Shown in pieces: positions 21,377-32,627 of a stretch of DNA of 64,000 nt (position 1 is the first letter of the stretch; each line of letters begins with the position of its first letter). The DNA is from Loripinus fragilis. Its lineage: Eukaryota; Mollusca; Bivalvia; Lucinida; Lucinidae. The DNA lies in the NCBI GenBank assembly GCA_964019695.1, contig OZ026515.1:71621644-71685643 (forward strand), read 5' to 3'. The translations under genes were made by a program, and so were the position numbers. The notes under the pieces were generated by a model. It saw only the letters and a program-made list of their open reading frames with translations, had not been told where the DNA came from and did no database searches.

Positions 21377-21982
21377 CAGGGCTTCCGTTAGGCCGGCGTA
21401 CGCCGTATATTACGTCCAAAAATCGGCTGGGTACGCCGTATTTTACACATCAAAGACGTACCGCAGACTTCTGAAAACTCCTTAGTACGGCCAAAAATGG
21501 TTATTGAGACGTCCTGTCTGCAGAAAACCCCGCCCACATTTACCAGATTAGTTACGTGATTTATGTCCCGCCTTCGTATTGGAAACTCATTTCTTTTGTT
21601 TATTGACCGCGCTAGGATGTCCCACTTGACTGATTTTGAGAGTTTTATTGACAGCCAGTGTCATGTGTAGGCTTTAGTCGGACGCGTAATTATTAAAGCA
21701 TGTCATCCAACAGGTGTGAAAACATGGACACATCTGGACAACGGCCTAGAAACCATTCCTGTGAGACATACATCCAATCCCTGAGCAATAACTGAGAGCA
21801 ATAATCATTATCCGTTTTGTTTGACAGTTGAGAAGAAAGTGCCGACGTGACACTTTGCACACTTGTAAACTCTACACGTCTGCGTCTTAATTAATTGTTT
21901 TGTTGAGCCTGCACATGCAAGAATTTAGTACTTGAACCCTCCTTCTACACCTGTAGGCACTACACCAACGAACATACAATAT
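21377..21982. mobile_element. hAT-like element, first copy, left part (split)
   Basis: It begins CAGGGCTTCCGTTA and matches, inverted, the right portion of the complete copy at 43458-44746 (shared words GTACGCCGTA, CAGGACGTCTCG-like, GTGCCGACGTGACACTTTG). The match breaks at 21982 and resumes at 25451, so a 3.47-kb insertion separates the parts. The right part runs to about 25627 (CAAGTACAAGCTTTTAAAA words) and then is lost. Confidence 0.8.
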
Positions 21983-23204
21983 GTAACGGGCGTGACCTGC
22001 TCACTGTATTAAGATGCTCACAGGCAACAGACTGCCAGTCCTGCTAGGTGAGAGCATCCAAATAAGTAAACTTAAAGGGAGGCCAAATACCTGTATGTTA
22101 CTCTAACTTGCCTTGTCACTGTCTGTTTTGAAGAAACAGTAGCATAAAGGTTCTATTCGCTCAGCCCAAGCCAGTGCCCACAAGCGAACAGCGCCCAAAA
22201 CGCTGACTACCAGTGCTGTACAGACAGGCGAATTACAACCTATTTACCTTGCCACATACTCTGATGGCTTGACCAAAGAGACAGACAGATGGACAGACAA
22301 ATTAGTTTGACACCGAGTTCAGCTTTTAAGCTTGTCTGAGAACAAGAATTAAAAGAAAGATTGCTAGAGCATCAATATATTTAATAAGTAAGTTGTGGAC
22401 ATTAAATTGCAAATTAAGTCAATAGTTTCCAATGACAGCCTAACTGGATGGAAGGGTACTTTTTACATAAAGTGTTTCAAGCAAACATGGTGCTTGTAAC
22501 AGGATATTCCCTGAAAGGCAAACATGGTACCTTAAATACACGCTTAGGGATGTCTGTTACAACGCAAGGTGGTTCTGGACGACAGTGCGTTACAGGTTCC
22601 GGACGAAATATTCCTAAATATAGGTTTGTGTTATTGAATGTGTATCGTTTTTGGGAGACTTAAGACACAATAAACCGCAAGCATCTTATTTTGTCTTTGT
22701 ATATTTGTCCGCGACACATATCTGAACTTATTCAATCCTGTAGAGCATGGCTTCTATATCCAGTTAACGCGTATATGATACATTATTATTCTTGAAACTG
22801 TATTTTAATACTACACATGTCCTCATATCCTTATTTAATACTTTCAGTTTCGTTTTCTTTGAACATTTTATGACCTGATGTTATTAGACATTGCATTGTC
22901 CATCACATAGACCAAGAAAGATTTTTCTTATGAACCCGCTTGCTTTAGACGAACGCGTTTTTAAAATCAAAATGAATGTACTGCAGTCATTTTTCCATGT
23001 TACAGATGTGTAACGACTGCAGATATTTTGTTACAGGTTATTGTCGACAGCGTAGCAGGTGGAGACGACAGTGATGGATTTATCAAATATATATTACACT
23101 GAAGAATCTTCTGTTTTGACTGAGGGTGAAATGTCATTTACCCTGTATGCGAATAGGAATATGGCGGATACTCAGATTATGTACTGTTATTTCGAGCGGC
23201 ACAC

Positions 23205-23290
23205 GACTTGACATTGTGACCTTGTGCTTAGCGTGTCAGACTTTGGAACCAGAGGACCAGGGTCGATTCCAGGGTGGGCACTTATAACAA
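23205..23290 (+). repeat. tRNA-like SINE head
   Basis: Sequence with a plausible A box (TGTGCTTAGCGTGTCAGAC) and B box (GGTCGATTCC) is followed by a T-rich stretch. It resembles a 3'-truncated tRNA-SINE and not a functional tRNA gene, since no clean acceptor stem forms. Confidence 0.5.
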
Positions 23291-24138
23291 ATTGTTTTGT
23301 TTGTTTTTCTTTTGCTTTTTTCCTCTTGCAATGCAAAATTACTTCATACAAGAAATATTAAATTATATATTAAAATGACAAAAATTACACTCCTTAACGT
23401 TTTATATTGAATTATCCTTGAAATAGTGGGGGTTGGGATAACTTTAGCCCTCATGCAAGATAATTAGTCTGGTGACCCCCATTTTTTTCTAAAATGTCAA
23501 ATGATAGTCCATGAATAAGATTTTAATGTCAGATTTTTTATTTTTAATTTACTCTAAAAATCGAAATCCTTTTATGAGGGAATAACCAAAATATATCATG
23601 CAGTACTTTGACATGGCTTGGGAAAACAAATACATTTTTACATTTTCCAGAAAGCTTGAGGTCATGAGCAATAATTAAAATTAAAATTAAGAAGCTGGAT
23701 GAAGATTACAAATATTTTAGCTTAATATCAAGGACTTGGATTTGTTTCAGAAAATTTGTAAAATGCTGAAAACTTCCATGTGAGATTATGAAAAATGGAG
23801 TCTGGTGACATATCCTTTGTATTACATAAATTGACAGTCCATACATAAAACAAACTGTATGCGAACAAGTAAAAAGATTTTAATGTGGGAAGTATTACCT
23901 GCAATTGCCCTCAATAAGCTCCAGGTCCGACAACGTGTATACATGGTCGAATAAAATAACGTTTTAAGCTCACCAAAGTTGAAGGCTCCGAAGTGAGCTA
24001 ATAGTATAAAAATGACTCCAGCCTCCATCCGTCTGTCTGTTCGTCAATATTTTCAAACATCTTCTTTGAAACCACACTGTCAATCGAATTTCATTGGAGA
24101 CTCCTTAGGATGGAGGGACGAAAGTTATTCAAATGATC

Positions 24139-24455
24139 TTAAAATGCATTTAAGCCCCTACCCCGTTGCTTAGGCTTCTGTCAGTTCTTAGGCGGTGATT
24201 CTCTTGTTGTTGATCTATTACTTAATGTACTTCTCATTATGGGGGTTCTGTGTTTGTCTTTGTTTTTGGTATGCATTACTTTGCGCCCTTCCTAGTTTTG
24301 CAATCATCTTGAAGAGGAAAAGAGAGCTGGTAGCTTTACTTTTATTGTCTTATGGATATCTTGTTACTGTAAATGTTCAGTGGCTTTTCCTCATGATATA
24401 GTGGGTTGGTCTGAAGTTTATAATTGTTGCATTTCCTGGTCATACTCACTAACTT
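24139..24455 (+). repeat. Repeat family A, copy 5
   Basis: It starts inside the unit (AAAATGCATTTAAGCCCC), keeps CAGTTCTTAGGCGGTG and GAGAGCTGGTAGC, and ends GGTCATACTCACTAAC. It is 14 kb away from the other copies, so the family is dispersed. It is 5' truncated. Confidence 0.75.
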
Positions 24456-25627
24456 CTTGGTCTTGTGACCAAGATGCCGCCTTGCTCAAATAAGGTAAAA
24501 CCCTTTTAGATATTCTCTGGAACCAGAAGACTAAAATGCCACCAATCCCATATATTGTATTAACCTTTAAATTCTTCTGATTACCTGGGGCTTGGTATGC
24601 ACATTCGATGGGAGGTCGCACAATGCTTAACTACTTCTTCATGCGTTAAATAGGCTTCAGAGCAGTATTTACATCTAGTCAAGTGTTCATGAAAGAAAGA
24701 AAAATGTCGTCTCACATCTGTTACAGAAAAACTGACGTCGTCTATTGCCTGTTACACAGTCGTCTCTAACCAGTAACATTAGAAAAATGAAATTTTTAGG
24801 TTTTTCAGTTTTCTTTTAAGAAGGACATGTTAAAATTGACATAAAAATCATGCGAGATCTATTGTCGGACCATTTATGCTTATTTCATGATGAGAACGCA
24901 AGTGATTAATCGCAAATTACACATTTCTGAAGTTTCTTTTCTAGTCCAGAGTTTTACAATTTAACTACAAATATCTATGGTGTTTGTACTTCTGATGTCG
25001 AACTTACAAACACTAATATGACAGGAATTTAGCCAAACACACTATATTATCATATTCTGCGACGTCTGTGTGTGTTGCCTCTTTCCACTGTCGTCCAAAA
25101 CCCTAAATCTGTCATCTAAAACCCGTTACCTGTCGTCCAGTACAGGTAAGCAGTCGTCATAGGCCCGTAACGAATTGTCGTCCAGAACCACCTTGCGTTG
25201 TAACTGACATCCCTAAGCGTGAAATAGGGAACAGGTATTAATCAGATCTTTATCGTCCTCCCTGAAGTCTCATATAAGGAACTACTTATATGACTGGCAT
25301 ATAATTTCGAAGTGGTGTCATTTCACTATGCAGAAAACTCAAATCATTAAAGGGGGATCACCCTATTTAACAAGTATAAACTTTTTAACAAGTTTGCTCT
25401 TTTATAAAAACTATTGATTATAGAATTCCATTCTCATTGTCGTTCCTTACACAATATATTAAAAATGAATGTCATGTTTTTTGTTGTTGCAATTTTTTAG
25501 CTGTACAAGTACAAGCTTTTAAAAAATAATTGTTACACAACAAGTACAAGCTTTTAAAATGATAATTGCTACACAACACTCCCAAACAATGCTACACAAC
25601 ACTCCCAAACAAATACCTACCTACACT

Positions 25628-26185
25628 GATGACTAACAACGGTCCGTTAACTTATTGGAACAGCCAAGATGGCCTCAGATGTTTACAGAACAAAAATGTG
25701 CAGCCTTTATATTCCAAGTTTCTCTGTAATACCGAGGTGACAGCAAGTAAGCAATGAATCATTTATTAAATCCTACGTTGCTGCAACTGATTGAGCTTGG
25801 TTGACTAAAATCCATGCATGTTATGCTTAGAAATTGAAGTTCAAAGTATCTGCAAACATCGGAGTCATCCAGGTGACCTGTACAGTGCTAACTGTGTCAG
25901 TACAAAATCATTGCTCAAGCCATAAAACATGCATAATATATATTGGTATGGATTAATGCTGGGGTTCAGATCTGTGGCTTTACACCTTGTCTAAAGTTGG
26001 ACAAATGATATCTTAACCTTGGATTTTAAAAAATCTCCAAAATGTGCAGATAATTAAGAGGTATATGCTATACGTTTAATTGCAAGGGAGATAATTTCAA
26101 AACAATAAAATGTTTGACCTTTAATTTCTTTAAACTCCGAATTGAATGACTTACTGCACATACCATTTTTGATCGATGAATATTC
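25628..26185. other. Spacer, no recognised feature
   Basis: The 63-codon frame at 25566-25757 overlaps the hAT-like right part and has no recognisable domain. No repeats or structures were recognised in the rest. Confidence 0.4.
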
Positions 26186-26189
26186 ACAT

Positions 26190-27215
26190 GGTTTTTGTTA
26201 GGATACACTGTCCGACTTCTTGCCACAGCAATGTTTTAAACAAAAGTAAGTAGAGATTTCTCCATGTTTTTTCATCTTTACCCAGAAAGTTACACTATTT
26301 TCCAGCCCACATTTTTCTATCGATGCCAGGGTATCCTCATGAAGCTGTTTACTTTGAGTACAGACTCTGGCACAAAAATTTTAGTGGCGAATATCGAGCC
26401 TGAATTGATTTATAGAAATAAGCTGTACGGACACCAATTATTTTCTTTGTGACAGAGTTTGTACTCAAAGTAAAAAGCTTAAAGAAGATATCTTGGTAGC
26501 GTTTGATCTGGGAAACAGGGACCAAGCTGGCTCAGAATTTTAGGGAGAAGTGACTTCTCCCTGCAGGAAAATTAGGGAGAAGTGACAGTCAGATAAGGAG
26601 AAGTTATAGCGCAAAATTGCGGCATTTTCTGTCAAATTAGAAGCAAATTAGCCATTACACACAGGGGTTTCATTAAGAGGAGGGAGGCGGGGGTTTTCCC
26701 CTTCTACTCAGGCATGTTTCCCTTGCTACTTTTGATAAATTTGTATAGAGTCTATAGGCAAATACTGTCAAATCACCCGCCTACTTTGCCTTAATACGCG
26801 GATGCCAAAAAAGTTAATGAAACCCCTGTACACATACTATTGCCATTTAATGGAAGGAGAAACACGATGCAGTGGTAGTAGATTGTCTGATAATGTCACC
26901 ACAGCTTGCATTTGTGTGGTGACAGAATGAAAATGAGTCTCCCTAAAAAAAAAAAAAAAAAAAAAAATATTTATTTTTTTTTTTTTAGGAAGACTCACAC
27001 TTCTCCCTGGGTCCCATTTAAGGCAAAATTTCAGCCCCTAGGGCGAATATTTCGCCCTAATAGCCCCCTAGCTTGATCCCTGGGGAAATGTGGGCTGGAA
27101 AATGGTGTATAACTTTCTGGATATAGATGAGAAAACATAGAAAATCTACTTACATTCGATCAGAATGTCCGTACAGTACATCTGTGCAGTGTATCCAAAC
27201 AAAAACCACGTGACT
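26190..27215. mobile_element. About 1-kb foldback element with ~130-bp inverted ends
   Basis: The left end (GGTTTTTGTTAGGATACACT at 26192, then ACACTATTTTCCAGCCCACA near 26289) is matched inverted on the right (TGTGGGCTGGAAAATGGTGT near 27089, then AGTGTATCCAAACAAAAACC near 27186). A second foldback lies inside (CTTTGAGTACAGACTCTG at 26352 with the inverse near 26453-26470). An A-run/T-run tract is at 26946-26985. GGGAGAAGTGAC is repeated at 26541, 26575 and 26595 region. No transposase. Confidence 0.7.
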
Positions 27216-27585
27216 ACCCACTCTGTGTTTGTAGAGTTTGAAAAAATGAAAATTAGTCATTGCACATTGCATGTTTTTCGCTGTTTGATACATTTTCAGT
27301 CACTGTTTGGTAGTTCTACCATGAATGCTGGAACAAGAAAATCTCTAAGTAAATTGCTGCATGATGTCTGCCAAGCAATAAAAATGCATTTTATTGTTCT
27401 AAGGTATCGTTTTGAATTTTAAATTTTGGGGACAATGTATATGAAGTTTCTTTTTTGGTCAGTATATGTACACAAAAATCTGTGCCACAAGCTTGGGACC
27501 TTTTGGAGAATTGGCTCTTATTTTCCTCTACAAGTTCCATTGGGAACACAGTTTGCTAAAATGAACTAGAGCAGAAGTCGATGGT

Positions 27586-27895
27586 TTTGTTTTTTTGTTT
27601 TGTTTTTGTTGCTTTACGTCCCAAGTCAACAGCTATGGTCATTGCGGGACGGTCAGTTCACCTAACAACACTTTTTCCTGGGCAGGCTTGAACAAGTGGT
27701 TAACCAGTAATTCGTGCACATACTTTCGCTTGTAACTGACAACAACCCTTCTTGAATGAATCAGCGGAAGGGGGAGACTGACCGTAGAAATCATTTCATG
27801 ATCAATCTCCACGAAAGTATGGGACCGGACCGGGATCGAACTCGCGACCCCTGGATCTGCAGTCAGACACGTTACCGACTGCGCTACGCGGCCCG
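27586..27895 (-). mobile_element. SINE family 1, copy 2, perfect 15-bp target duplication
   Basis: GCAGAAGTCGATGGT is found at 27571-27585 and 27896-27910. Between them lies a complete inverted family 1 SINE, head GGGCCGCGTAGCGCAGTCGG and tail ending in T-rich plus-strand sequence. The unbroken 15-bp duplication shows LINE-type target-primed insertion and a recent date. Confidence 0.92.
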
Positions 27896-27949
27896 GCAGA
27901 AGTCGATGGTACATCATCGCAAATACCTGCTTTTTAACCTATAACCTTT

Positions 27950-28680
27950 ACCTTGGGGTCAAGGTCACACAAAATGTAGCTCCGTACACTCTACATAATA
28001 TGACATATGGACCTGTAAAGTTTGAAGTTGCTATGTACAATGGTTAAGGAGAGAAGCATTTACAAATAAATACACAAAATGTTGTCAAGTGCCCTCCAAA
28101 TCAGATGACCTTTGCAGCTGCAAAATTTGAAATTGCTACGTCCAACAGTTTAGGAGAAGATGCATTTACAAGAAAGTACATTATTTGACCTTGACCTTGG
28201 GGTCAAGGCCACCTAAATGTTGCTCAGTGTCCTCAACATTATGTGGCCTATTCATCTGCAAGGTTTGAGGTTGCTACGTCCAGCTGTTAAGGAGGAGATA
28301 AATTTACAAGAAAATACATTTTTTGACCTTTGACCTTGACCTTTGTTGTCAAGGTCACACTAAATGTTGCTCAGTACTCTACATCATGCTGCCTATTCAC
28401 CTGCAAGGTTTGAGGTTTCTATGTCCAACAGTTCATGAGGAGATGCATTTACAAGAAAATACATTATTTGACCTTGACCTAGGGGTCAAGGTGTCACAAA
28501 ATGTTGCCCAGTACCTTCTACATCATGTGACCTATCTAGGTACAAAGTTTGAAGCTGCTATGTCTAAGGGTTTAGGAGGAGATACATTTACAAGAAATGT
28601 GACGGACATACAGACAGACGGACCGACTTTGGTACGAAATTATTATACCCTTTTTTCTAAAGAAAAAAGCGGGTATAACA
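27950..28680. repeat. Tandem repeat of ~135-bp units (TTGACCTTGACC words)
   Basis: About five degenerate units share GGGGTCAAGGTCACACAAAA, ACCTGCAAGGTTTGA, GCTACGTCCA and CATTTACAAGAAAATACATT. The block ends GACGGACATACAGACAGACGG and AAAAAAGCGGGTATAAC, which looks like an element end. A partial inverted set lies at 50110-50370. The 136-codon frame crossing it (28323-28733) is a repeat artefact. Confidence 0.8.
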
Positions 28681-28739
28681 ATACAAAATGTGTAAAACAA
28701 AAAAGAGTTCAGTATTCTCACAAAACCAATTAGGTCAGA

Positions 28740-29160
28740 TAAGGGATTGATAGTTCACATGGGTCAACATTAGACTCGTTTACTCAATAGTCTCAGACTA
28801 TACCCAAATAGCATGTACATGTAGTACATGTATGTACCACATATGATGAAGTTCTTATATATACTTTGTCAGTAGGATATGGGCTTTTCAATAGGTCATT
28901 GCCCTACTATGTGAGGCATGAAGATGACTTTAGTTAAGTTACAGTATATTGATTTACAAAAGAAATGTCATGTGAAAAGTACATTTAATATAATTTGATC
29001 AAATTGAAGTTGTTAGTCATTTTTTCCAACTATAAGGACCTCTTCATATTTTTTGCTACAGTTTCCTGAAAAACAACTAAGGTAAATACCCTAAACTATT
29101 TTCTCTTTCTGTTCTCTAATAAAATGTGCTACAGTGTTCAAAGTTTTAGAGCATCAACCA
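28740..29160. other. Spacer, nothing recognised
   Basis: About 420 bp of AT-rich DNA without an ORF, repeat or motif that I can name. Confidence 0.4.
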
Positions 29161-29164
29161 TACT

Positions 29165-29291
29165 ACCATACAGGCCAATCCGGCTATCACAAACTTGCTT
29201 ATCTCAAATACACCGCTTATGTTGAAGTGATCATCCACTCCCAAACATTTTCCCTATATTGTTTTGTATAATTTATACCATGTTTATGGCC
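29165..29291. repeat. Fragment of the ACAGGTCAACCTCGC-type element
   Basis: Words CAAACTTGCTTATCTCAAATACA and GAAGTGATCATCCACTCCC (with small changes) match the left end of the element at 60369-61293. This partial copy is cut off at the LTR retrotransposon's target duplication, so it was there before that insertion. Confidence 0.7.
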
Positions 29292-29296
29292 ACCAG

Positions 29297-29550
29297 TAAA
29301 TGAACATGTACACTATCCTGGATTCTGTAAGTCTTTATTCACAAAGGATGAAATACTTTTCCATCATGACAACATTCATCACATAAAATATTACAGCAAT
29401 TACATGTAACCAATAAAATTTTGTCTTAGTATCCCTTCTCCCCCCATGCTGAAAAGAATTAATATGTAAAGATGAAGGAATATGGAAAAGGATGACTGCT
29501 ACCTGAAAGGTACAGACAATTAGATTAATGATACACATTATGATTAGTTA
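29297..29550 (-). repeat. 3' LTR of the gypsy-type element (254 bp)
   Basis: It matches the other LTR at both ends (ACTATCCTGGATTCTGTAAG and ATGACTGCTACCTGAAAGG) and contains an extra 144-bp middle. AAAGGATGA occurs on both sides of that middle, so the 5' LTR probably lost it by recombination between these words. This copy is therefore closer to the original LTR length. Confidence 0.85.
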
Positions 29551-29562
29551 TCTCCTTCCCCC
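29551..29562 (-). promoter_or_regulatory. Polypurine tract
   Basis: GGGGGAAGGAGA on the minus strand ends exactly at the LTR edge. This is the place and composition of the primer used for plus-strand DNA synthesis in LTR retrotransposons. Confidence 0.75.
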
Positions 29563-29730
29563 AGAGACAAGTTTTTAAGGGTACGTAGAAAACTTAAAAG
29601 CTTAATAAAACTGAATGGAACATTAATCTTAACAAAATTAAATCAAATGAATAGTCACTGAATCACTATGGTTGAAGACCAGCAAATTGTTTATAGTCTC
29701 ACAGTCCCTGACATAATATTAGTCAAAATG

Positions 29731-30167
29731 TTAATCAGTGTCTCTTCTCAAAGGTCTACAGGGCGTCAACAGCTCCTTACTCCCAGCCTTATGGTGTAGA
29801 AGGCGAGCAAGAGCATGGGATACGCAGGTCACAGGTTCTGTTGGAGTTGGATTCTGCTGGTCCACTGGGCCAAAACTCAGGCGTTTGGGCTCCAACAAAG
29901 TCTGGTGAGTTAGTTTTGGCGTATCAGCTCTGAATGGCGCCTTTGCTTGTGGCTCTGTAGAAGCTCCGGAGGGACATAGAGTGCATTGAGCACTGGCTGG
30001 CAAAGTGATGGGGGAACAAGTTCAACTATTCTCTGGCCTATAAGAATCACACCGTCCACAACACATAGGCTTGCTGCAAAGCGATGATAAGGGCGTAGGT
30101 CCGTTAAAAGTTCTCTGCAATCATCAGGAAACCCAGCCTCCAGGTACTTGATGAGGCTCACAAACAC
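29731..30167 (-). pseudogene. Integrase stub fused by deletion to the C-terminal tail of Pol
   Basis: On the minus strand the frame starts in the region just before the integrase zinc-binding domain (FVSLIKYLEAGFPDDCRELL, then PPSLCQPVLNAL). It then jumps at about 29990 to a proline-rich tail (QCTLCPSGASTEPQ) in another frame. The H2C2 zinc finger and D-D-E catalytic core that should lie between are absent. This deletion alone makes the element integration-defective. Confidence 0.8.
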
Positions 30168-30918
30168 AGGATCTGAAGCTGTAGCCTCTGATCAGTGAAT
30201 ATGTCCCATGTGACTACTGAAACAACTGCATTAAATGCGCAAGTTGCAGCTGAAACAGTAGAGATGTCATCAGCCATATCAATGTCTTCTGGCAAGGCAT
30301 CAGGAAAAGATATAGGTGCATCAGCTTGTGTGTCAGCATCCAACGCCTCACCAGGTAACGGTAGACATTCTGGAACACCAGCAGGATGTCTCGAAGCTGC
30401 ATCTGGTCCAAGGTTCTTCCTACCAGGTACATGAACAACTGTGAATCTGTAACCTAGCGTCTTTTCCTTGAGGTTAAGAAGTCGTTGGTTAGTAATGTCA
30501 GTGAGTGACCTGTCGTTCAAGATCTGAAGAAGAGGCTTGTGGTCTGTAGCTATGATGAGATCTTTACATCCCAGGACATAATAACTCGTCTGATGAAGTG
30601 TATATACCACTGCCAAGGTCTCGCCTTCAATGGGAGCATACCGGCTTTCAGCGGGATGAGTGAATCTGCTACCAACTAGACACAGCTTCCAACCATTTTG
30701 ACAGCAGGCAGGAGTCTTTCTTAGACACTGACAGTATTTCTGCATCAGGAAGAACCCCATTCCATCCACCGACCAATCTGTAGCAAGGCATGTGGGGCGA
30801 GAGGGATCGAACAGATGCACACCTTCTTTCATTTTCTTGAGTATGATCTCTTTGGACTCATGAAACAACCGATCCAGCTCATCTGTCCATTGAAACACGG
30901 TAGAAGGCTTCAGGAATT
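30158..30918 (-). pseudogene. RNase H domain of gypsy-type Pol
   Basis: A 246-codon frame: VFQWTDELDRLFHESKEIIL leads in, then CLATDWSVDGMGFFLMQKY (first catalytic Asp in T-D-W), then AESRYAPIEGETLAVVYTLH (catalytic Glu), then DLIIATDHKPLLQILNDRSL (Asp of T-D-H-K-P). These are the hallmarks of the Ty3/gypsy RNase H. After it comes the acidic linker toward integrase. The frame itself is intact, although it is cut off from RT by the 30920-31389 insertion. Confidence 0.9.
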
Positions 30919-31389
30919 GGGATGAAACAATACATCGGACTATATATCACAATAGTAACCTAGCCTAGCAATGTTACTGCATCGATAGAAAAGTGGCAAT
31001 GTCAATAGTGCCGGCAATAGTCTTTTCACTATCGCAATAGTTTCAATAATTTTTAAACATAGGGATTTTCACTTTAAAATTGTTTGGTTGGACACAAAAA
31101 GAAAGTTAAAAGGCTATAGGATGTATATGTTGTTTCATCCCAATTATTTCAGCAAGATAAGTGAACGGCAACAATATGCTGAAATTTTTCTCTTGTTTCC
31201 ATACCAACATCAGTACCCCTACACGCAGAAAAGTCCTACCATATTCTTAATTTTCTCCTTCAAACAAGCATAAATGTTTCAGACAATAGTATTGCAATGG
31301 TAGTCCACAATAGTAATAGTATCGCAATGGTACTTCCTGCATTGTCAATACTATCGCAATAGTCATATTTGGCCACAATAGTCACCCCT
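30919..31389. mobile_element. ~470-bp insertion inside the gypsy pol, flanked by TTCAGGA
   Basis: TTCAGGA occurs at 30910-30916 region and again just before 31397. Removing what lies between joins PFRALL to LKPSTVFQW in one reading. The inserted DNA is rich in CAATAGT words and has weak inverted ends (ATTGGGATGAAACAAT against the inverse of CAATAGTCACCCCTAT). It also has a second inverse copy of GGGATGAAACA at 31133. It probably is a decayed MITE with a 7-8 bp duplication. Confidence 0.65.
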
Positions 31390-31536
31390 ATTCAGGAGGG
31401 CACGGAATGGCTTCATCTGTCTTGTCAAGGAAAACGCATATGCCCCCTAGTTAGTCAGTCCAAACCATGCTCTTGCACCGGTTATGTCAGTAGGCGTGGG
31501 AAAGTTTCTGATTGCATCCAGGAACTTAGCACTGGG

Positions 31537-32583
31537 TCATATGTTTGTTGGTGGACTGGTAAGCCCAGCAAAATCGACTGTATCTTGAGCAAACTGGAAT
31601 TTCTTAGGATTGAGAGTGATCCCGTTTTGAGCACACAGGTCGAACCATTCACACGCCTGGAAGAATGATGTTTCAATGGAGATCGCCCACATGCATGTGT
31701 CATCGACACACTTTACTTTGTGTTTGAAGTCTGAGATGTTGGCATCAAAGCGCTGATTATATGCATCGCCACTGGCCATGAACCCCTGAGGAGCCACCTT
31801 ATTCATGTAGCACCCCCAGGGTGTAATAAATGTGGTAACGTGTCGGTCCTCTTCACAGATTGGCACAGAGTGGTACCCATTCCATGCATCTGTCACAGTT
31901 TTCTTTGTGTCCTGGGGAACCCGATCAGCCAGATTAAAGGGACTTGGTGCATGATGGTTTTGGCGGACAGAGTGTTTGTTTTGAGGTTGCAAGTCAACTG
32001 TACGCCTTGGAGTACCATCAGCCTTGCCGGTTACTACCATTCTAGAGCACCATGTTGTTGGGGTGTTTGGATCAACACGTTCATATACACCAATCCGCAC
32101 ATCTCTCTCAAGATCGGCATAGACCGGATCCTGCCAATGAATCAGGATGAGTGCTGGTTTGTGAATGGCTACTGGTACCGCATTTTGGTCAGCATGCAGT
32201 CTGAGAGGTTCACACTTCATAAGCGGTAAAGGTTGATGTTCGCATACATTAAACGTAGTCGAATCATAATAGTCAATAAACCATTCTTTCAAGGCCTCTA
32301 CATTGTCTTCTGTTGGGCTCAAACCATTTGGTAGAGATGTTGGCATCGGAGGTGGTTCCTGCTGACGCCTTGGGCAGGAGCATGTATACTCTCCACAGCT
32401 GTCCATTGAGGCTGTGACATCCGGGGTCATAGCTGTTGCCTTGGAGAAGTCCTTAGCAATTATCCCTAGAGAGACTAGTGCTTCCCTGCATAGGAATGCT
32501 TTTTCCATGGTATCAGAAATGTAACATAGCATGCATGTCGACCTGATAGATCCACCTGATGTCCTAGTAGCAACGTCAACCAC
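31537..32583 (-). pseudogene. Reverse transcriptase of gypsy-type Pol
   Basis: A 348-codon frame. It holds the lead-in LPLMKCEPLRLHADQNAVPV, then YERVDPNTPTTWCSRMVV, the RT motif RRTVDLQPQNKHS (R-x-x-x-D-L-Q-x-L-N type), SVPICEEDRHVTTFITPWG, APQGFMASGDAYNQRFD, and the active site KCVDDTCMWA at 31696-31710. Cys in place of Tyr before V-D-D also occurs in related animal gypsy elements as I remember them, so it need not be damage. A frameshift separates it from protease. Confidence 0.92.
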
Positions 32584-32627
32584 AATGCCACCTATTACAC
32601 CAAGATCTTCTTTTATAGGGCCTCACA

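Larger units (their letters stand above)
22539..25221. mobile_element. 2.68-kb array-ended element 3 (words GGACGACAG / GTTAC), 5-bp duplication AAATA
   Basis: CACGCTTAGGGATGTC at 22539 is exactly inverted at 25206-25221. The inverted match continues through GTTACAACGCAAGGTGG and TTCTGGACGACA with one mismatch. Inside the right end are further degenerate units (TGTCGTCCAAAACCC, TGTCATCTAAAACCCG, TGTCGTCCAGTACAGG), plus another cluster near 24700-24775. AAATA flanks both ends. No transposase was recognised. It shares the array-end design with the elements at 11837 and 12927, but the word and duplication length differ. Confidence 0.7.
21983..25450. mobile_element. 3.47-kb insertion in the hAT-like copy, flanked by ACAATAT
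   Basis: ACAATAT occurs at 21976-21982 and 25451-25457. In the uninterrupted copy (43458-44746, inverted) the target is continuous (AACATACAACATATTAAAAA). The ends GTAACGGGCG and the inverse GTAAGGAACG are weak inverted repeats. The insert includes array-ended element 3, a tRNA-like stretch at 23205-23290 and family A copy 5. No transposase frame was recognised. It may itself be composite. Confidence 0.65.

Noticed and set aside
23205..23290. Possible real tRNA gene
   Set aside because: A and B boxes can be seen, but no proper acceptor or anticodon stem forms; it fits a SINE head.
28323..28733. 136-codon frame that could be taken for a gene
   Set aside because: It runs across degenerate ~135-bp tandem units; the repeated protein words follow the DNA repeat and shift frame between units.
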